21,110 nucleotides of DNA, taken from positions 1 to 21,110 of the IMG/VR virus record IMGVR_UViG_3300042691_006598. One strand, written 5' to 3'. This document shows, piece after piece, positions 7,108 to 15,800 of this stretch. The translations under genes were made by a program, and so were the position numbers. The notes under the pieces were generated by a model. It saw only the letters and a list, made by a program, of their open reading frames with translations. It was not told the DNA's origin and ran no database searches. The stretch is from a virus. How positions within the stretch are numbered: position 1 is the first letter of the stretch; every line of letters starts with the position of its first letter.

Positions 7108-9129
7108 GTGGCTTACAACGTAGAACGTCAAATCATAGAACTCGATAGGGAGGATCGTTTGTGGCCTCCACCTGATTTAAAATATGAAGGAGCCCCTGTT
7201 ATCAGGGAGGATGTAGGACTACCCTCATACGTACCAATATCTAAAGAAGCTCAAGAGAGCTATAAAGGGAGCACTCCTTCTGATATCTACGGGATTCCTG
7301 AGAATATTGGTGGATTGCAACCTACAAGAGATCCCGATGTTCCTTATTATGGAGATACGGCGTTTAGTAATAGAAACCCAGAGTTAACAACAGATCAATG
7401 GGGTGAGCCTACATTCTCAATACCCGGTAAGGGACAAGCGTCAACGGGTGGTTTAGATATATACAAGCCTCCTACAGAAGGTGGTGTTGGTGGTATAGGT
7501 GCTCCGGTACCGGGGACTACACCGGGGACTACACCGGGGACTACACCGGGGACTACAACACCGGGGACTGGAGGTACCTCTGGCTCAGGTTCAACCTCAA
7601 CTACGACAAGCGGCCTCACAGGTGACGCTAAGAAACAAGTAGAAGCTATTCTTAAGGACCCTGTAAAGTTTATCAAGGACAATAACCTAGAGCAGAAGTA
7701 CACTCCTCAGATGCTTACAGCGGAAGAGTTAATGGATCCTTCTAAGTTTCAGGTAGGACCTACGGGTCAATTAACTGCTGTTACTGGAGGTATTCCTAAC
7801 TTAGCTACAGTAGGGGATGTCACGCAGACTACCTCGGGTCCTTTGGACAAAGTTACTGCAGGGACAGCTACAGGTACCACAGCGGTATCTCCTGATAAAG
7901 TAACTGCTGATAGTGTAGTTTCGGCTCAAGCCAAGGCTGCTGAAGATATTAAAGTAGCTGACTTTGCGGCTGCCTTAATTGACCCATCGAGTCTTAAGAA
8001 AGCTGTAGATGAAGTAGCCAAGTTGGACCCAATGAAAGCAGCTTCTATGTCTGAGCACATGGACCGTTTACTTGAGGATCTTGAGTCAGGTAATGTACCA
8101 CTATGGGCTCGTCCTGCGGTTACCAAGGTAGAACAAATGTTAGCTGCTCGTGGTATCAGTGCTTCTAGCGTAGGCAGGGATTCTCTGTTTAACGCTATTA
8201 TCCAAGCTGCAATGCCTATAGCTCAACAAGATGCTACGTTTGAACAGGATGCTAGAAAGACTACTTATAACGCTAAGGTTCAAGCGATTCTTAGTGATGT
8301 TAATATGGACTTCGCTGCTAAACAGTTCAACGCCAATAGTATCAACCAAACGAATCAGTTCAAGGCTCAACTACAAGCCCAAGTAGATATGCAGAACGCT
8401 GCTCGTAAGGACGCAATGGCTCAGTGGAACGCCAGTGAAGCTAATAAGATGGGCATGTTTAACGCGAGTAATAAGTTACAAGCGGACCAATTGAACGCTC
8501 AACTAGCTGCACAGGTTGGTATGTTTAATGCGGGTGAAGCTAATAAGCTAGGTATGTTTAACGTAGGTAATCAGCTACAAGCGGACCAATTGAACGCTCA
8601 GTTGACTATGCAGAACCAACAATTCAATGCAAGCGAAGCTAATAAGTTAGGTATGTTTAACACAAGTAACCAGTTACAAGCTTCTCAGTTTAACATTCAA
8701 ACGGCTATGCAAGCAGGGCAGTTCAACGCTAGTCAAATAAACGCTATGACACAATTAACAGCTCAGCTTCAGGCACAACGTGAGCAATTCAACGTCCAAA
8801 TGGCTTCACAGATTGAACAGTCAAACGTTAACTGGAGACGACAAGTGAACCAAGCGAACACCGCAGGTATTAATGCTGTAAACCAAGCTAACGTACAGAA
8901 TGCGTTTAACTTGAGTAACCAAGCGTTAACCTTCCTGTGGCAAGAGATGCGCGATAAGGCTCACTGGGAGTTCCAAGCGTCTGAAAGTGAGAAGGACAGA
9001 AAGAATCAACTAGAGGCTGCCTTATTAGCCAGTGAGGCTGCTATGGGCGGTGAGATAGGTAAGATGATTTCCAATATGATGAATGGAAGTAACTTACTTA
9101 AGAACTTGTTCTCTGGATGGGGAGAGTAA
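7108..9129 (+). CDS. Large internal/ejection virion protein with 11-residue repeat array
   Basis: The 673-residue product starts at GTG, chosen because AGGAGGT lies directly upstream. The N-terminal third is Pro/Gly-rich and probably disordered, including a PGTT repeat linker (about 135-154). A Thr/Val region (about 215-275) and a helical region (about 275-400) follow. Residues 406-603 are an uninterrupted array of eighteen 11-residue units of the form (Q/M)-F-N-A-x(7), rich in Asn, Gln and Ala and predicted to form a long helix. A helical end of about 70 residues follows. Asn/Gln/Ala helical repeats of this style occur in other phage virion proteins whose role is undefined. Position and size suggest an ejected internal protein or a fibre-like rod. 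No enzyme motif is seen. It is the first gene of the cassette, followed two bases later by the next gene. Confidence 0.75.
   Translation: MAYNVERQIIELDREDRLWPPPDLKYEGAPVIREDVGLPSYVPISKEAQESYKGSTPSDIYGIPENIGGLQPTRDPDVPYYGDTAFSNRNPELTTDQWGEPTFSIPGKGQASTGGLDIYKPPTEGGVGGIGAPVPGTTPGTTPGTTPGTTTPGTGGTSGSGSTSTTTSGLTGDAKKQVEAILKDPVKFIKDNNLEQKYTPQMLTAEELMDPSKFQVGPTGQLTAVTGGIPNLATVGDVTQTTSGPLDKVTAGTATGTTAVSPDKVTADSVVSAQAKAAEDIKVADFAAALIDPSSLKKAVDEVAKLDPMKAASMSEHMDRLLEDLESGNVPLWARPAVTKVEQMLAARGISASSVGRDSLFNAIIQAAMPIAQQDATFEQDARKTTYNAKVQAILSDVNMDFAAKQFNANSINQTNQFKAQLQAQVDMQNAARKDAMAQWNASEANKMGMFNASNKLQADQLNAQLAAQVGMFNAGEANKLGMFNVGNQLQADQLNAQLTMQNQQFNASEANKLGMFNTSNQLQASQFNIQTAMQAGQFNASQINAMTQLTAQLQAQREQFNVQMASQIEQSNVNWRRQVNQANTAGINAVNQANVQNAFNLSNQALTFLWQEMRDKAHWEFQASESEKDRKNQLEAALLASEAAMGGEIGKMISNMMNGSNLLKNLFSGWGE
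7510..7569 (+). repeat. 12-base tandem repeat coding for a PGTT linker
   Basis: Four perfect copies of CCGGGGACTACA run from 7510 to 7557. An extra ACA follows, then a fifth partial copy (CCGGGGACT, 7561-7569). In frame they encode Pro-Gly-Thr-Thr units in the disordered N-terminal part of the large protein. The unit length is a multiple of three, so copy-number change would alter linker length without a frameshift. Confidence 0.95.
8323..8916 (+). repeat. 33-base repeat array, 18 units, with 99-base higher-order period
   Basis: Eighteen consecutive 33-base units, each encoding 11 residues that typically begin (Q/M)-F/L-N. Units 4-6 (8422-8520), 7-9 (8521-8619) and 10-12 (8620-8718) repeat as three-unit blocks: ASEANKLG-type, then SNQLQAD-type, then QLNAQL-type. 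DNA identity is high between blocks; GCGGACCAATTGAACGCTCA is shared by the first two. Flanking units are more divergent, as in an array that grew from its centre. Confidence 0.92.
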
Positions 9130-9131
9130 TA

Positions 9132-10334
9132 ATGGGATTATTTAGTAGTATAAAGAAAGCCGTAAGTAAAACTTGGGGCGGTATCAAGAAGACAGTAAAG
9201 ACCGTTGCTCGTACTGTAAAGAAGGTAGCCAAGAAGGTTGCTTATGCAGTTCCCGGTGGTAAGGCTTTATGGAAACTCGGTACTAAGGTAGGCCAAGGTA
9301 TAATGAAGGGTGTTGGTAAGATTGTAAACAAGCTAGGACCTGTAGGTATGATGGCACTATCCTTTGTAATCGGACCTGCTGTAGGAGCCCTATGGGCTGG
9401 CTTTGGAGCTGGTGCACAGGCATTAGCTGGTATGAGTAACGTATTAGCTAGTACCGTAGGTAGTATTGGTCAGGGTATCTTTGCTGCCGGTAATTTCGTA
9501 ACGGGCACATTAGGCGCTGTTGGTGAAGCCATCCTAGGCGGTGCTGGTAAGGTTATAGCTGGCGAGGGTTTCTCTTCTGCTGCAAACCATTTCGCAACTA
9601 ATATCACTAATGCATTCACAGGTAAAGCTGGTATGGCTGCTGTTCACGCCGGTGCTGCTCAAGCGGCGGCTACTGCGAGTGCTGAGGTTGCTTCAGGTGA
9701 CTCTTGGTTCTCTGCTGCTGAAGGTGCTGCTAGAACTTCACAGTTGTCTTCTATTAACCAAGCAGGTATGGAAGCTGTCTCAGGGTTACAAGGGTTAGGT
9801 AGTGTAGGTGCTGAGGCTATCGCAGGCATGGATCCAGAGATGCTAGCTAAGTTTAGTCCTCAGGCTTCCATGGTTCAACAGAACATTCAATCAGCTACAA
9901 TGAGTAGCCCTGCTAGCGGACTTGATCTGAAGGGACAGTTCACCCCTGATGCACTCAAGCCTACTTTAAGTAATCCTATGAGTACATATGGTGACGGTAT
10001 GGCACAGGCGTGGAAAGCAGGAGCTACGGATTCCGGTATCATTCGTAACACAGCAAGTAATATCGCTATAGGTAACAACACGTTCACAAACATTTCGCCT
10101 TCTAAGTCGTCTGCTCTTGATAGTATTGTGGACAACGCTAGTTCACTTAAGAGTCTATTAGGCGGCAATAAGGAACAATCTGGTTACCAACCTTACGAAG
10201 TAAAACCTATACAATCAACTATTGCTAAGGCCACTAATGCGTCTGGGCAAGGGTCCGCAGGTTTCTCTCTGTTAGGTGGTGTACAAGGCCTAGAGGAATC
10301 CCTGCGTAGATCACAATCTATGATGTTCGGCTAA
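9132..10334 (+). CDS. Membrane-active internal virion protein candidate, 400 aa
   Basis: The start at 9132 is chosen because GGGGAGAG lies about 6 bases upstream. An in-frame ATG at 9117 lies inside the previous gene and lacks an SD. The N-terminus is strongly cationic: residues 7-36 place Val/Ile at 18, 22, 25, 29, 32 and 36 with Lys/Arg between, an ideal amphipathic helix. Further Lys/Gly-rich sequence extends to about 68. Residues 70-150 are an Ala/Gly-rich hydrophobic region with several possible membrane helices (for example MMALSFVIGPAVGALWAGF, 73-91). The C-terminal half is Ser/Ala/Gln-rich, low complexity. This layout suits a protein that is packaged and then inserts in the host membrane during DNA entry. 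No family name is recognised with confidence. Confidence 0.72.
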   Translation: MGLFSSIKKAVSKTWGGIKKTVKTVARTVKKVAKKVAYAVPGGKALWKLGTKVGQGIMKGVGKIVNKLGPVGMMALSFVIGPAVGALWAGFGAGAQALAGMSNVLASTVGSIGQGIFAAGNFVTGTLGAVGEAILGGAGKVIAGEGFSSAANHFATNITNAFTGKAGMAAVHAGAAQAAATASAEVASGDSWFSAAEGAARTSQLSSINQAGMEAVSGLQGLGSVGAEAIAGMDPEMLAKFSPQASMVQQNIQSATMSSPASGLDLKGQFTPDALKPTLSNPMSTYGDGMAQAWKAGATDSGIIRNTASNIAIGNNTFTNISPSKSSALDSIVDNASSLKSLLGGNKEQSGYQPYEVKPIQSTIAKATNASGQGSAGFSLLGGVQGLEESLRRSQSMMFG

Positions 10335-10344
10335 GGAGAAACTA

Positions 10345-10974
10345 ATGAGCGTAATGCAACAACTTAAATCAATGGCAGGCCAGCCTTCAGGATTCCCTAA
10401 GTTTTCCCAAGGTGGTGTGCCTAAACAAGCTATGCAAGACGCTGAGGCTATGATGATGACTGCTCCTATTCCGGGGCAGTCCTTAACACAGAGTCCAGAG
10501 TCTAGATTACCGTATGAAACTCCTCCTAAGTTCTCCGACATACAAGAGTTCATCGATGAGACCTTTATGCGCTTTACTGATCCAGACTCCTTACCGGACC
10601 TTCTGGAAACAATGAGACTAGGGTTACCTGTGGAGCATATTGCTGAGAAGTACTTAGAGAACAGATTTCAGAAGGGTGAGATAACCCCTGATCTAGTTAT
10701 GTTATGTATTGAGCCTGTGATCTACATGTTGATTTCCCTAGCTACTTACGCAGACATAGACCCTGTGTTGTATCCAGAGGACCCTATGATCGACGAGGAA
10801 GCTACCCCTGTTCATACAGACTTCTACCGTAAGGCTACTCAGAGTATGCTTAAGGAAGACGTTGCAAACACAGAGAAGGTTACTGTTAATGATTTACAAG
10901 CGCCTACCAATGTACCTAAGAGTCTCCTAGCTAGATCTAAGGAAGCGGTAGCACAAGTTAAAGGAGCTGTATAA
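10345..10974 (+). CDS. Internal virion / structural protein, 209 aa
   Basis: The N-terminus (1-60) is Met/Pro/Gln-rich and probably disordered. The central part, IQEFIDETFMRF (about 65-76), LLETMRLGLPVEHIAEKYLENRF (about 86-108) and GEITPDLVMLCIEPVIYMLISLATYADIDPVLY (about 111-143), is helical. It resembles a conserved protein of phage structural cassettes whose hallmark is TPDL...I.EPV...L..LA..A.IDPVLY. The C-terminal 60 residues are charged. It is similar in size to T7 gp14 (196 aa) and occupies the matching first-small-then-two-large order, which suggests an analogous core/ejection role by position only. AAGGAG SD; the stop overlaps the next ATG as TAATG. Confidence 0.7.
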   Translation: MSVMQQLKSMAGQPSGFPKFSQGGVPKQAMQDAEAMMMTAPIPGQSLTQSPESRLPYETPPKFSDIQEFIDETFMRFTDPDSLPDLLETMRLGLPVEHIAEKYLENRFQKGEITPDLVMLCIEPVIYMLISLATYADIDPVLYPEDPMIDEEATPVHTDFYRKATQSMLKEDVANTEKVTVNDLQAPTNVPKSLLARSKEAVAQVKGAV

Positions 10975-12884
10975 TGGGTTTCAGAAGTAGAGCTTTGTTA
11001 ACCGGTGTTGCCACTGGTTTCCTTAAAGCAAACAATGATAGACATGCGGAACTCAAGGCTCGTGTTGTTGAGCTGGCGGACCGTAAGGCTGAACTGGATC
11101 GAGAGAGAGCCAAGAGTGAAATGACACGTTCTGTTGAAGCGGCTGCTACTGAAAGTGCTAAATATCAGGAACTGTTTGGGAAAGGACATATAGATGCTGA
11201 GGGTAACTACACCACAGTATACTGGGATGATGCTTCTCGTGCAGAATGGCAACAGCATGGTAACGGTAAGTCCCATAAGGAATACGCTGAGACATTTAAA
11301 CAAGGTAGACCTCAGAAGTTCGTTCGTCAATATAAAGATGTAGGTGAAATTCAGAAAGGTTTCCAATCTATATACGATTCGATTGACGCTAGACAACGAG
11401 CGGAGTCCTCTGTTAATCCTTTGACTAACATTGAGAACATGTTAGGTGGTAGTGTGTTGTCGTTATTTGGTAGAGATACTGATTTCGAACAGAAGGCTGA
11501 GCAAGTGAGTGTTCCTACAGTTGATCCTATGACACATGCGGCTCCTAGTGCTGTTCATGAAGATAAAGGGTTGACTTATAATCTACCTAAAGAAAAGCCT
11601 GCGCTAACACAGCTCGTTAAAAATATACAAGGTAAGTACGATAGTATTCAAGTAACTGATGACAACAAGGTGTCTGTAACTGACACTGGTGTCACTGCTA
11701 TGATAACTGATCAGAACGGTAACAGTCTACGAGGTTCGTTGGAGCAGATGATAGACCCTGTTTGGAGGGAAGGTAAAGACTTCGTATCTGACAAGGGTGT
11801 ATGGAAGAATACTGACTTCGATACAAACGGTAAACCTGTGACTACGTACGGTTATATTGTTGACGGTAAGTTTGTTGTGGATCCTAAGCTTCGTGACACT
11901 AAGGTCGAGGATGAAACTAGCGCGTATCCGTTCAAAGGTGAACATAACATCAAAGCAGTTAACGGTGCTATGGTAACGGTAGATGCTGCCCAGTCTGCCC
12001 ATAGAAACCTTAATATCATGAGTAAGGTGTATAACCCATCAGATTACGGTAGTGAGCGATTTGTTTCGGACGGTATGAACATAGCTAGTGCGCTTGGTCG
12101 TATATTCGAACCTGACTTCAGCGCAGGTCCTAAGGAGCAGAAAAGAGTTATTGAGTTAATCAGACAAAGTGATGGATACAACCAATTATCGCCTGAGCTT
12201 AAAGTCGCTATTGAATCCGGTGATCCGAAAGCTATAAAAGAAGCAAACCAAAAGTACGCTGGAGAACAATTTGAACAGTTTAAATTAGAGATGAAGAATG
12301 CTGCTAACTTATCTGATGAAGATAAAAAACTACTAAGCGAGTTGAGGGTAGGTCAAATAGATGCTCATGCTTTGGCGGCGGCCCGTGATGTAATTCGAGC
12401 ATGGACTAATGGTGATAATAAACCAGCATTAGGGGCTGTACAGGAATTAACTGAAAGTTTAAAACCGGGCGCAACTGCAACTAAGTTCTCATCTATAGTC
12501 GAGACGTACAAAGTAAGTATGGTGCAACAAGTTCAACGTAGTTTAGGGGTTAAGTGGTCGGCTTCGGAATACTCACACGGTCAGTCACCTGATAAAAAGT
12601 TCCTTGAGTTACCGCGTGCTTTACAGACTAAGCTAGGGCTACCGGGTACTGAACTACGTAGGGACCCTGTAACAGGTGATTTCCTTATGATAAAAACAGG
12701 TATAGATAAAGATAAGAATATCGTACGGTATTACGTAACTGCGAACGATCAATCTATCTACAAAGCTATCCTGCCTAAGAAAGGACAAGAACTTACACCT
12801 CAACAAGCGGATGATTTTAAATATGGGCAAGCGCTGGAAGCTGATTTTAGTGAACGCTTTAATCAACACGGCAGGCCTTACTGA
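10974..12884 (+). CDS. Large internal virion protein, 636 aa
   Basis: The N-terminus has a short hydrophobic stretch (ALLTGVATGFL, 7-17), then a charged coiled-coil region rich in Glu, Lys and Arg (about 20-65). The middle is mixed alpha/beta with many Asp/Lys/Thr stretches, including VTDDNKVSVTDTGVTAMI near 225-242. The rest is helical with a more globular C-terminal part (about 510-620). No lysozyme, protease or nucleotide-binding motif is visible. Its length and place between a small and a very large structural gene parallel T7 gp15 (747 aa), an ejectosome component, but no residue-level homology is claimed. Translation is coupled to the previous gene through TAATG, with an AAAGGAG SD. The coding sequence ends 12 bases before the 1612-residue gene. 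Confidence 0.7.
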   Translation: MGFRSRALLTGVATGFLKANNDRHAELKARVVELADRKAELDRERAKSEMTRSVEAAATESAKYQELFGKGHIDAEGNYTTVYWDDASRAEWQQHGNGKSHKEYAETFKQGRPQKFVRQYKDVGEIQKGFQSIYDSIDARQRAESSVNPLTNIENMLGGSVLSLFGRDTDFEQKAEQVSVPTVDPMTHAAPSAVHEDKGLTYNLPKEKPALTQLVKNIQGKYDSIQVTDDNKVSVTDTGVTAMITDQNGNSLRGSLEQMIDPVWREGKDFVSDKGVWKNTDFDTNGKPVTTYGYIVDGKFVVDPKLRDTKVEDETSAYPFKGEHNIKAVNGAMVTVDAAQSAHRNLNIMSKVYNPSDYGSERFVSDGMNIASALGRIFEPDFSAGPKEQKRVIELIRQSDGYNQLSPELKVAIESGDPKAIKEANQKYAGEQFEQFKLEMKNAANLSDEDKKLLSELRVGQIDAHALAAARDVIRAWTNGDNKPALGAVQELTESLKPGATATKFSSIVETYKVSMVQQVQRSLGVKWSASEYSHGQSPDKKFLELPRALQTKLGLPGTELRRDPVTGDFLMIKTGIDKDKNIVRYYVTANDQSIYKAILPKKGQELTPQQADDFKYGQALEADFSERFNQHGRPY

Positions 12885-12896
12885 TAGGAGAATTTA

Positions 12897-15800
12897 ATGG
12901 CTGTAAATATGAACCCAACTAACACTGCGATATCTAGTACTAAGGCAGGTTCGTTAGTTATGCGACCTACTCAGGTTGCTAGTGTGTCGAATGTTGATGA
13001 ACCTGAGGAAACGTTGGATAACCTTACGGCCGTAGCTCCTGAGATAAAACAGCAGGACCCTAATGTCGTATTACCTTCTTCACAATCACAAGATACCTCG
13101 CAGGAGCCTCAGGTAATCCCTGAGGTTCCATCGGAGGCTATTACTGAACCTGTGGAAATTACTGATGAAGAACCTCAGATGTTTGACCCAGCAAAACCAG
13201 TAGCTCATGCATCACCAGAGGAGTCTGAAGAATACCTAGCTGAAATGTATGGTGATATTGAACTAGCTGCCGAAGACGACAGTTCTATTTATGATATCGA
13301 ATTAGATACTGAAAGTGATTTGGTAAAGGAAACCTACGAACTCCGTAATGAAAAGAAAGCTCAAGAAGTGGCTAATAAAACTATGGTAGGGGCAAAAGAA
13401 TCCTACACAGCAGATGATATGGTCAAGGTTTTTGAGGGAAGTAAGTTCTCTGCGTTACAGAAAGCTAAAGAAGAGTACAGTTCATGGGAAAACATTGGAA
13501 AACGTTTTGCATTGAGCACCCTTGAGTTTCCTCGTTATTTAGCTACTATGCCTGACGCAGCGGCTGTTTCTTTAACGTCTGCTGTTACAGGTAAGGATTT
13601 TAAGAAAGCTACAACTATGTATGAGCGTGCATTACGCGGTGACGGCTTGCTTACTGCACTTACTAGCTGGGCTTATGATAACTGGGTTACCGATCCTGTA
13701 TACGGGCGTAATGGAAAGAAAACCGTAGATCAGAAGTTTGAAAATGACTTGATTAGTGACATTGAAAAAGAACACGGAGTTAAGCTTGAAGAGGACTATC
13801 TCTTTTGGCAAGGAATGAAGGAAGCAGGAGGAACCGCTGTTGTGGGTGGTGTTTTGTCTGGTTTTAAAACTCTAACTAAAGAAGGTGCAAAACGGACAGC
13901 CGCTGGGTTACCTCAGGTAGGTAAAACAGAGGCTACTGGCTTTGTTGTAAACGAAGGTGTTAAGGCCGGTACAATGGCTGTAGCCTCTGTTGCCGCGTCC
14001 GCTAAGGCACTAGAGGTATTCCATCCAGAATCAGCTGAAGGTAAACTATTAGTAGGTATGTCGGCAGGTACAGCTGCTCCTGTTGCTTTGTCGGCTGCAA
14101 ATGCGGCTATGTCGAAAGTAGTTCCTTATACATTATCAGGTATGGCTATAAGGGTATCCCGTGTTGTACTTAATAAAGTACCGGAGTTACATAAGAACCT
14201 TACGTTAAACCGAGAAACAAATAAAATAATGCGTGTCGAAGGTGTTGATTATCCTACAGCTTTACGTAGATATTACGAACGTAAGGACGCTCAGGACGGT
14301 TCGACAACGAAGGAACTTGCATTTAGATTGTTAAACGACACGGAAATGACAGAATCAGAGAGACTCGATGCAGTTAACACGTTGATAAATGCTGCTGTTA
14401 GTGATCCGTATAGTAGAGAAGCCGCTATCTTACGGGCAGCTAACCAGACTTTGGGTAAGGACATCGATTCTTTAGGTGACGCGTGGACTCAAGCGGATTT
14501 ATTAAGTTCTGCTTTCGATAACGAGGATTTCAAAGTAACAGCGATGGACATGTACCAAGGTAAATACACTGAAGAATTTGTAAATCTTCATCAGTCCTTG
14601 AACGCTGATACTATCGTTAAAGACCAAGTGAAAATGCTAGATCTCATTAGAGGTCAACTACAAAAGGCTACTGATTTATCAGATTTGGAACGTGGTGAAT
14701 TATCATTAGCGGCTAAGACCCTTGAAAAGAGTATTCAAGAACACATGCAGTCTACTTTAACTGAACAACAGGCTAACGTAGCGGCAGCTCTTGATTATCA
14801 TACCGGAATGAAATATGACCCTAATGCTCCTGCTACGGATTCTTTAACTGGTGTAAGAGGCGCTCTGGAAGGTATTAAAGGCTTAGTTAAAGGGATGTTA
14901 CGTACCGGTTATGCTTCAATAGATTCTTTAGGTGTACATAGGTCTACCTCTGCTTATAAGGAAATCAATAACTTCTTAGAAGGGATGGACAGAGCTAACC
15001 CAGCGTACAGTGAGATTAAGAAGGCATTCAGTTCTTTAACAGCAGATTCCGTTGGTAGAATCTTTGGTGAGACTAACGACCCTACGTTACTTATAACTGG
15101 GGCACAAAAGAACCCTACCTCGTTATTTTCTCCAGCTGCCTTGAACGCTACAGACGCATTAGTGTACCTAACCCCGGAGCAGTTCACAACACTAACAGGT
15201 GTTAAGGTAAGCAAGGAACCTAAAAAGGCTAAGACCTCAATAGCGAAGATCACATCTATTAAGTTACGTTCTTCTGATGATGGTGCTTTCGTTGTTGAAG
15301 CAGCTTCTGATGCTAAGTTAAGCGCTGGTCTGGGACAGTCTTCTCTTATACCAGTGTCGTTTAACTCTGCCGATATCTCCCCTGAGGGTTTGATTCGTAT
15401 TAATGATCAGTCCGGCTCTGTTATTGAACTAAACGTCAAGCAACAATTAACCAAAACGGGAGATGATAGACATAATATCGCGTTGACTCAGAAGGCAATC
15501 GTAGATGCTCGTAAAAAAGGGAACCTAAGTACCGAAGGTCCTTTCTCATCCTTGTTCCCTAAGTTCGATTCTACAAAACTGCCAGTGTCGTACATGGAGT
15601 TAGACCAGTTCCAGAGAAGGATACGTAAGTTGCGGAGGGACGCCCAGTATGCTCTCCGTACTGATGAAGCTAGCGTGTACGAGGAGTTAAACGGTATATT
15701 AGAGCAGAGTATACAGCACATGTTAAAGGACGATCCAGATGCTCTTAACAATAGAAAACTAATGGATACTCTGTACGGTGATTCTTTTATACCTAACTAT

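Noticed and set aside
7395-7703. 102-codon minus-strand frame with Pro-Gly-Val repeats
   Set aside because: It is the antisense reading of the 12-base tandem repeat in the 673-residue gene. The repeat makes any frame look ordered.
8323-8916. Regularly spaced repeats considered as a CRISPR array
   Set aside because: Units are 33 bases with no unique spacers, stay in one long reading frame and vary mostly at synonymous or conservative positions. It is a coding repeat.
9117-9131. Upstream ATG at 9117 as start of the 400-residue protein
   Set aside because: It has no SD and lies inside the previous gene. The ATG at 9132 has GGGGAGAG at proper spacing.
10998-11396. 132-codon open frame on the minus strand
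   Set aside because: It lies wholly inside the 636-residue gene, lacks a good SD and any recognisable motif, and would be the only minus-strand gene. It is a shadow of the real frame.
13905-13928. Walker A-like pattern GLPQVGKT in the giant protein (residues 337-344)
   Set aside because: It matches GxxxxGK(S/T), but the flanks are Ala/Gly-rich helix without a preceding beta strand, and I see no Walker B. In 1612 residues this is likely to be chance.
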